Assembly (NCBI GenBank): GCA_013288805.1
Contig: JABDBE010000003.1
Location: 47,031-111,030 of the forward strand
Length of the DNA: 64,000 nt
Direction of reading: 5' to 3'
From: Acidobacteriota bacterium
Lineage (GTDB): Bacteria; Acidobacteriota; Terriglobia; Terriglobales; Acidobacteriaceae
Positions 59,788 through 64,000 of this stretch are shown here, in pieces; the first letter of the stretch is position 1; every line of letters begins with the position of its first letter. A model generated the notes under the pieces. The model saw nothing but the letters and a program-made list of their open reading frames with translations. It had not been told where the DNA came from and did no database searches. Made by a program: the position numbers and the translations under genes.

Positions 59788-59861
59788 AGAACTGCTGACC
59801 GCCCATGCCGGGACACCACTCCCAGGAATTCGAGTCGTCGGGTATGCGGTTGAGGACGTGG

Positions 59862-61499
59862 CTATACCCCGCTTCCGTGCAGAACTACGGAAATCGTCTT
59901 GTACAGAATCTGGAAATCCCTCCAGAGGGTCCAGGTTCTTATGTATTCCAGATCGAGAGCCAGGCCGCGCTCAAATGATGGATCGCGACGCGCTGTCACT
60001 TGCCAAAGGCCAGTAAGTCCTGGCGGAACGTCCAAACGCTGCAGGTCGCCGAGGTCGTAGCGCTCAAAATCATCGACTGGATGAGGCCGCGGCCCGACCA
60101 GGCTCATTTCACCGCGTACCACGTTCCAGAGCTGCGGCAGTTCATCCAAGCTGTATCGGCGGAGAAATCGTCCCACACGGGTAATCCTGGGATCGTCGAC
60201 CATTTTGAAAAATGGCCCTTGGCGTTCGTTGCTGGCTCGCAGAAGTTCTTTTAGTTTGTCCGCATTGGCGTCCATGGTGCGGAACTTGTAGCATCGGAAC
60301 CGCCTTCCCTTCAGGCCTGCTCGTTCGGCTTGATAGAGCACGGGCCCTGGTGATTCCAATTTAATTACCAGCGCGATGATTGACAGTAACGGGGCCGCGA
60401 AGGCCAGGGTCGCTGCAGCCGTAACCGTGTCAACTACTTGCTTGAGGAACAAGCCAAACGTCGGCATGCGTTCCTCGCGCAAGGTTAAAACCGGAATGTT
60501 GCCGAACTTTTCAAATACCAGGGGATCGTCCGGCTCAAATCCAAAGAGATCGGGAACCACTTTCACGTCGATCTGGTTGCGCCGTGCCTCCCGAATGATG
60601 CGCCGCGCCAAGTCGGGCTGGTGCGGGGCGGTGAGAATAATCTCATCCACGAAATCGGTGCGCGCGATGCGTGCCAGATCGTCCAGTCGACCGTGCACAT
60701 CACCGCCGATCGGCTCATTCTCGTCGAGAAAGCCGACGACCGAGCGACTGCAGGAGACGTCTTCGCTTATGTAGGCTGCGAGTTGGCGACCGACCCGTCC
60801 GGCCCCTATGATAAGGACGTTCCGCACATCGCGCCCGCCCTGCGCGGCTTGCACCGGCACGTGTCTCCAGCGCCTTCTCCATGCGAGCATGATTAGGAAA
60901 TTTAGGGGAGCACTGGCGGCCAGGGTTGTGAGAGAGATCAAGTGAGGCCCGGACCATCGCACCGCGGCGACAACCAGTGCTGTGGACCAAAAGACTACTT
61001 TTGCCAGTACTAATTGTTCCTGCCGCGGTATTTGAACGGTTTCCGGATGATAAAGCCGTTCCGAAAAGCCGAGCAGAGTAAAGAGGGCTCCGTACACTAG
61101 CAACAATCCAGGCCCGGCGGTGGGGAACGGTTCGGGACGAAGCAACGACGCCGGATTGCGATAAATCGCGAATTCCAAAAGCAACATCAGATGGCCAACC
61201 GCGGCAAAGCCAAAGATGATTAAGAAAAAGTCTGCACTCACTTGGCGCACGAGATTCCAGCGCTGGCCGTGAACCGAAAGTCTCGGAAAGAACGCCTCCG
61301 CGACGATCTCAGAGAGACGGCGCTTCCTAGCTTCTCCCAGGCCACCCTGGCCTTGCCAATCCCAGAATCGCCCATCGACTGTGACGGAGGATTTCTTCCG
61401 GGAAGCCTCGCCGGCCGCTTGCCCTCCGGGAATCAGACGGGAGGGAGACGCAAATTTGCGGATCGGGGTTACGGGCTTGATTGTTAAGGAGGAACGCAC
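59862..61499 (-). CDS. Polyprenyl glycosylphosphotransferase (WbaP/WcaJ-type initiating enzyme)
   Basis: A 545-residue membrane enzyme that starts repeat-unit synthesis by moving a sugar-1-phosphate onto undecaprenyl phosphate. N-terminal transmembrane helices (about 90-200), a Rossmann-like CoA-binding segment ([20 protein letters not shown] near 228) and the catalytic C-terminal domain (about 350-540) with [51 protein letters not shown] and [12 protein letters not shown]. All phosphoglycosyltransferase landmarks are present. The GTG start lies one base after the UpxY stop. Confidence 0.93.
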   Translation of the reverse strand: MRSSLTIKPVTPIRKFASPSRLIPGGQAAGEASRKKSSVTVDGRFWDWQGQGGLGEARKRRLSEIVAEAFFPRLSVHGQRWNLVRQVSADFFLIIFGFAAVGHLMLLLEFAIYRNPASLLRPEPFPTAGPGLLLVYGALFTLLGFSERLYHPETVQIPRQEQLVLAKVVFWSTALVVAAVRWSGPHLISLTTLAASAPLNFLIMLAWRRRWRHVPVQAAQGGRDVRNVLIIGAGRVGRQLAAYISEDVSCSRSVVGFLDENEPIGGDVHGRLDDLARIARTDFVDEIILTAPHQPDLARRIIREARRNQIDVKVVPDLFGFEPDDPLVFEKFGNIPVLTLREERMPTFGLFLKQVVDTVTAAATLAFAAPLLSIIALVIKLESPGPVLYQAERAGLKGRRFRCYKFRTMDANADKLKELLRASNERQGPFFKMVDDPRITRVGRFLRRYSLDELPQLWNVVRGEMSLVGPRPHPVDDFERYDLGDLQRLDVPPGLTGLWQVTARRDPSFERGLALDLEYIRTWTLWRDFQILYKTISVVLHGSGV

Positions 61500-61500
61500 T

Positions 61501-62034
61501 TCAGATCATTTCCAGTTCATATCCTTCTATCGTGATAGCAACCGCGCGCTCGATAGATTCAATGGAGATCACCAGGTTCTTTCCCCCGCCCTGTTCCAGG
61601 ATTCCCTCCAGGCCATCCAGGCAGCCACCTCGAATCCTTACCTTCTGTCCGACTTTCAGGAAAGCGTGGAGGGCGCATGGGACCTTCTGGGATAGCAGCC
61701 TTTGCAGATCATCAATTTGCTTGGCCGGAATCGGAACTCCTACTCCTCGGGATCCAACCAGGCCAATGATCCCTTCGGTATGCAACAGTTCCATACGCAC
61801 TGCGGACAACAAATCAAAATACGCGAAGGTGTAACCCGAGAAGAGCGGAACATAGACGGGTTGACGGCGATCGCTCCAGCGGTGGAATTCTTCGAGCAAT
61901 GGAAGGAACGTCTGCAAGCCTTTACGTTGAAGTTGGGCCGTTACTTTTCTTTCAAAGCGGTACCGGGTTTGAATCGAATACCACTGTGCTCCTTCGAGGG
62001 TGAATGGCGTAGGAAGGTTGGGTGCAGCTGTCAT
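61501..62034 (-). CDS. UpxY/RfaH-like NusG-family antiterminator
   Basis: A 177-residue NusG paralogue. The NGN domain (about 14-115) has QWYSIQTRYRFERKVTAQLQ and the VPLFSGYTFAYFDLL strand; a C-terminal KOW motif is near 123-150 (VGQKVRIRGGCLDGLEGILE). Specialised NusG proteins at the head of capsule loci (UpxY, LoaP, RfaH) let polymerase read through long operons. It directly precedes the initiating transferase by one base. ATG at 62034 is chosen; a TTG one codon earlier is possible. No ops or JUMPstart element was recognised upstream. Confidence 0.9.
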   Translation of the reverse strand: MTAAPNLPTPFTLEGAQWYSIQTRYRFERKVTAQLQRKGLQTFLPLLEEFHRWSDRRQPVYVPLFSGYTFAYFDLLSAVRMELLHTEGIIGLVGSRGVGVPIPAKQIDDLQRLLSQKVPCALHAFLKVGQKVRIRGGCLDGLEGILEQGGGKNLVISIESIERAVAITIEGYELEMI

Positions 62035-62202
62035 CAAGATGATTCTTTAAGCGCGGCTCCGCCAATTGAGTCCCGATTGATTTTTGGTCTGTTTTCCACG
62101 AAGTTTCTAAGTTTCCTCCAGCCAGAATTCTTGTTTCGCGCTTTTGCCTAAATGATGATCCAGTCCATCTCGTAGTTCCGAGGACCGACCACACCGAGCT
62201 TT

Positions 62203-62937
62203 TTACAACTTCCGATAAATCGTCTCGGGGATGGGGAACGTCCGCTCACTGAGCACTGCTCCCAGCAGACGAGCATTGGCCGCGTGCAGTTTTTCCTTCA
62301 CTTTTTGAGCCGCTACGCGTCGGGTGGAGTTCGCCTCCACAACCAACACCATGCCGTCACAAAGACTGGCCAGCAATACGGCCTCGCTGCCAACCGCGGC
62401 GGGTGGCCCGTAGAGGATGGTGTAGTCGAACGTGTGGCGCAGTTCGGTAAGTCGTTCGCGCAACCATGCGCCCGACAAACCACTTTCGTTTTCGCCGACA
62501 AAGTCACTTCGCGGAATCAGCCACAATTCGTTGGAAAGTTGACGGGGTGGATCCCGGAAAGCAGAGGTCTTCTGATTCGCGATTAGACCGTGGCCATTCT
62601 TCTCGACAACCTGCTCCAATCCTGGGCTGTTGAGATTTGCCTCTACGAGGCATGCGGTTCCCCGTACTTGCGCGGAAAGTGCCAGACCGATCTGCATGCA
62701 GATTGAGCTGATATCGGTCTCCTGATCGACCGGACTCACAACAACCTGATGCGCAGGCTTTGGCCATCCTGGAAGAAATACCTGCCGCACTAAGCCGCGG
62801 ATCTGCTCTTCGGCGAAGGACTCGGAGTTCCAAACTACGGGTCCGGTCTGGCGGTATTCCTCGCGTTCAACTTCGGTGGCGGCTGGCTCGTACACGTCAC
62901 CCAGCGTCTGTGGTAATAAATCGACAAATGTGCTCAT
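62203..62937 (-). CDS. BY-kinase-like (CpsD/CapB) protein with degenerate ATP site
   Basis: A 244-residue homologue of the cytoplasmic part of bacterial tyrosine kinases that pair with Wzc/GumC proteins. The fold is recognisable (YTILYGPPAAVGSEAVLLAS; CDGMVLVVEANSTRRVAAQ; LLGAVLSER). The Walker A position reads SPVDQETDISS instead of a GKT/GKS loop. Walker A' reads CLVEANLNSP rather than a D-x-D form. The C-terminal tyrosine cluster is reduced to one Tyr. It is therefore likely a pseudokinase or scaffold. It lies 106 bp downstream of the GumC-like gene. Confidence 0.8.
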   Translation of the reverse strand: MSTFVDLLPQTLGDVYEPAATEVEREEYRQTGPVVWNSESFAEEQIRGLVRQVFLPGWPKPAHQVVVSPVDQETDISSICMQIGLALSAQVRGTACLVEANLNSPGLEQVVEKNGHGLIANQKTSAFRDPPRQLSNELWLIPRSDFVGENESGLSGAWLRERLTELRHTFDYTILYGPPAAVGSEAVLLASLCDGMVLVVEANSTRRVAAQKVKEKLHAANARLLGAVLSERTFPIPETIYRKL

Positions 62938-63043
62938 TGTCCCTTTCCTGGAGCAAGTGTTCGTGCGATTTCCATCCCAGTCGTCCGATCAGTCATACGA
63001 AACGGCGATGTGCTTCGATCTCCGTTGTTATAGAGCGCCTGGT

Positions 63044-64000
63044 TTATTCGTTTCTGCGCGGCAGCGAAGCCAGCACCGGACTTCCCAAATAGGCAACGAT
63101 CTCGTCCGGAGTTCGAAAAGCCGGATTAAGGTAGTCGGCAACAAAAGCCACCGTGATACCTACTGTGCTTGCACCCGCCAAGCCGATGAATCCGAAGCCC
63201 AGCGCGGAAAGCTCAGGCAGCGCGGGGACTGCAGGCTGTTCGGCGATGGTTACATTGAGAATGCCTCCCTGATCCAGTGCATCTCCAATCCTTGCCTCTT
63301 CACGTTTATTGAGGTATAGGAGATATTTTTCTTCGCTCGCCTTCAAATCGTGCATCAACTGTTCCTGCTCAATCGCGCGATCGCCCAGTTGACTCGCCGC
63401 TTCCCGGTAGTGAACCAGTAAAGTATTTTCGGCCTCAGCGTGTGCGCTCATCGCGGTCAGTTCGACCTGAGTCTTTAATAATTCGCCTCTTGCCCACTCG
63501 TGATCCGGATGCTGGTCGCTGCTGCGCTCCCGAATTGGAGCCTTATCTTCGGCAGCGATGGAAGCTTTGGTTTCCGCAATCTCCTGCTCGATTTCCTGAA
63601 CTGGCCGATAGGAAGGCTCGTATTTGGCCAGGAGTTCAGTCCGACTCAGCTGCAACTCCAGCAGTTGCGCTTTCATTTTTTGCATCAGTTGGGGATTATC
63701 GGAGTCACGCATTACCGTAGTGATCCGATCAGGCAATAAGCTCAGTTTTTTCTCCAGGATGCGCGCGCGCTCCGCGGACACCGCGATCGATACTTGCGTT
63801 TGGCGAGCATCCGCATCCGCTTGGCTCAGTTTCTGCAGCGCTAAGTCGCGCTCCAGAGCCGCTGAAGTCACTCCTTGATCGGCCCCGAACCTCATGAGTT
63901 GCAACTCTGTTTCCTCCAGCGCGCTGCGCGATTGAACGACTTGCTGATCGAAGAACTTGAACTCTCCCGAGGGGCGGTGCAGTTGTTCATGGCGCTCCAG
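63044..64000 (-). CDS. Wzc/GumC-like chain-length determinant protein (5' part beyond window)
   Basis: The frame is open from the right window edge and ends at 63044. About 318 residues are seen: a long coiled-coil (LELQLSRTELLAKYEPSYRP; EQEIAETKAS) with LLVHYREAASQLGDRAIEQE, and a C-terminal transmembrane helix (LSALGFGFIGLAGASTVGIT) followed by NPAFRTPDEIVAYLGSPVLASLP, the usual end of a Wzz/GumC domain before a kinase domain would begin. The kinase domain is absent because a separate gene follows. It controls polysaccharide chain length and export. Confidence 0.88.
   Translation of the reverse strand: MERHEQLHRPSGEFKFFDQQVVQSRSALEETELQLMRFGADQGVTSAALERDLALQKLSQADADARQTQVSIAVSAERARILEKKLSLLPDRITTVMRDSDNPQLMQKMKAQLLELQLSRTELLAKYEPSYRPVQEIEQEIAETKASIAAEDKAPIRERSSDQHPDHEWARGELLKTQVELTAMSAHAEAENTLLVHYREAASQLGDRAIEQEQLMHDLKASEEKYLLYLNKREEARIGDALDQGGILNVTIAEQPAVPALPELSALGFGFIGLAGASTVGITVAFVADYLNPAFRTPDEIVAYLGSPVLASLPRRNE

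Overview
The window looks like a stretch of an Acidobacteriota chromosome, probably class Terriglobia. This is an inference: GC is moderately high, and there are two very large Oar-like TonB-dependent receptors with N-terminal carboxypeptidase-regulatory domains, many secreted proteins of acidobacterial style, DinB-fold and flavin-binding oxidoreductase-like proteins, and GTG/TTG starts with GTGA/ATGA stop-start overlaps. About 58 protein genes, one tRNA-Pro(CGG), three convincing intrinsic terminators and a set of regulatory palindromes can be supported. I see no rRNA, CRISPR array, transposase or integrase.

Layout. 0-9 kb: end of an unidentified gene, an isoaspartyl peptidase/asparaginase, an intergenic 16-bp palindrome that matches parS, and two head-to-head giant outer-membrane receptors. 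9-22 kb: housekeeping and stress genes: a flavin-binding protein, a beta-carbonic-anhydrase-like protein, quinone oxidoreductase, an MltD-like lytic transglycosylase, a histone-H1-like protein, a periplasmic dienelactone hydrolase, fabG-GNAT, a free-standing EF-G domain III-V protein, a tandem ThyX-like protein and purM. 22-34 kb: 2-oxoglutarate dehydrogenase E1, DinB, a hydantoinase/oxoprolinase subunit, a PhoB-PhoR-PhoU set without Pst genes, GNAT, an ArsB/NhaD-type transporter and a GAF membrane protein. 34-46 kb: a TolB-propeller/CehA fusion, Ada, secreted beta-propeller and CBM9-like proteins, TatA, a DUF481 porin-like protein, and a nagA-SIS isomerase pair that reads as an amino-sugar catabolic operon.

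46-54.8 kb is the most unusual part. Next to tRNA-Pro lies an S24-type (CI/LexA-like) repressor. Its divergent control region carries two copies of an ATAGC-N5-GCTAT operator, a perfect CRP-type site and a good sigma70-type promoter. Downstream are small zinc-ribbon and sigma-region-4-like regulators, a dual-specificity phosphatase, a 1019-residue Sec-exported protein whose C-terminal half looks like phage tail protein, two small membrane proteins that could be holins, and an N-acetylmuramidase endolysin. No capsid, portal, large terminase or integrase gene is present, so this reads as a reduced or domesticated phage tail/lysis module.

54.8-64 kb is an exopolysaccharide/capsule locus, all on the minus strand and continuing past the right edge: a Wzc/GumC-like chain-length protein, a BY-kinase homologue with a ruined P-loop, an UpxY/NusG-like antiterminator, a WbaP-type initiating phosphoglycosyltransferase, an O-antigen ligase/polymerase-like protein and three GT4 glycosyltransferases, most of them overlapping or nearly touching.
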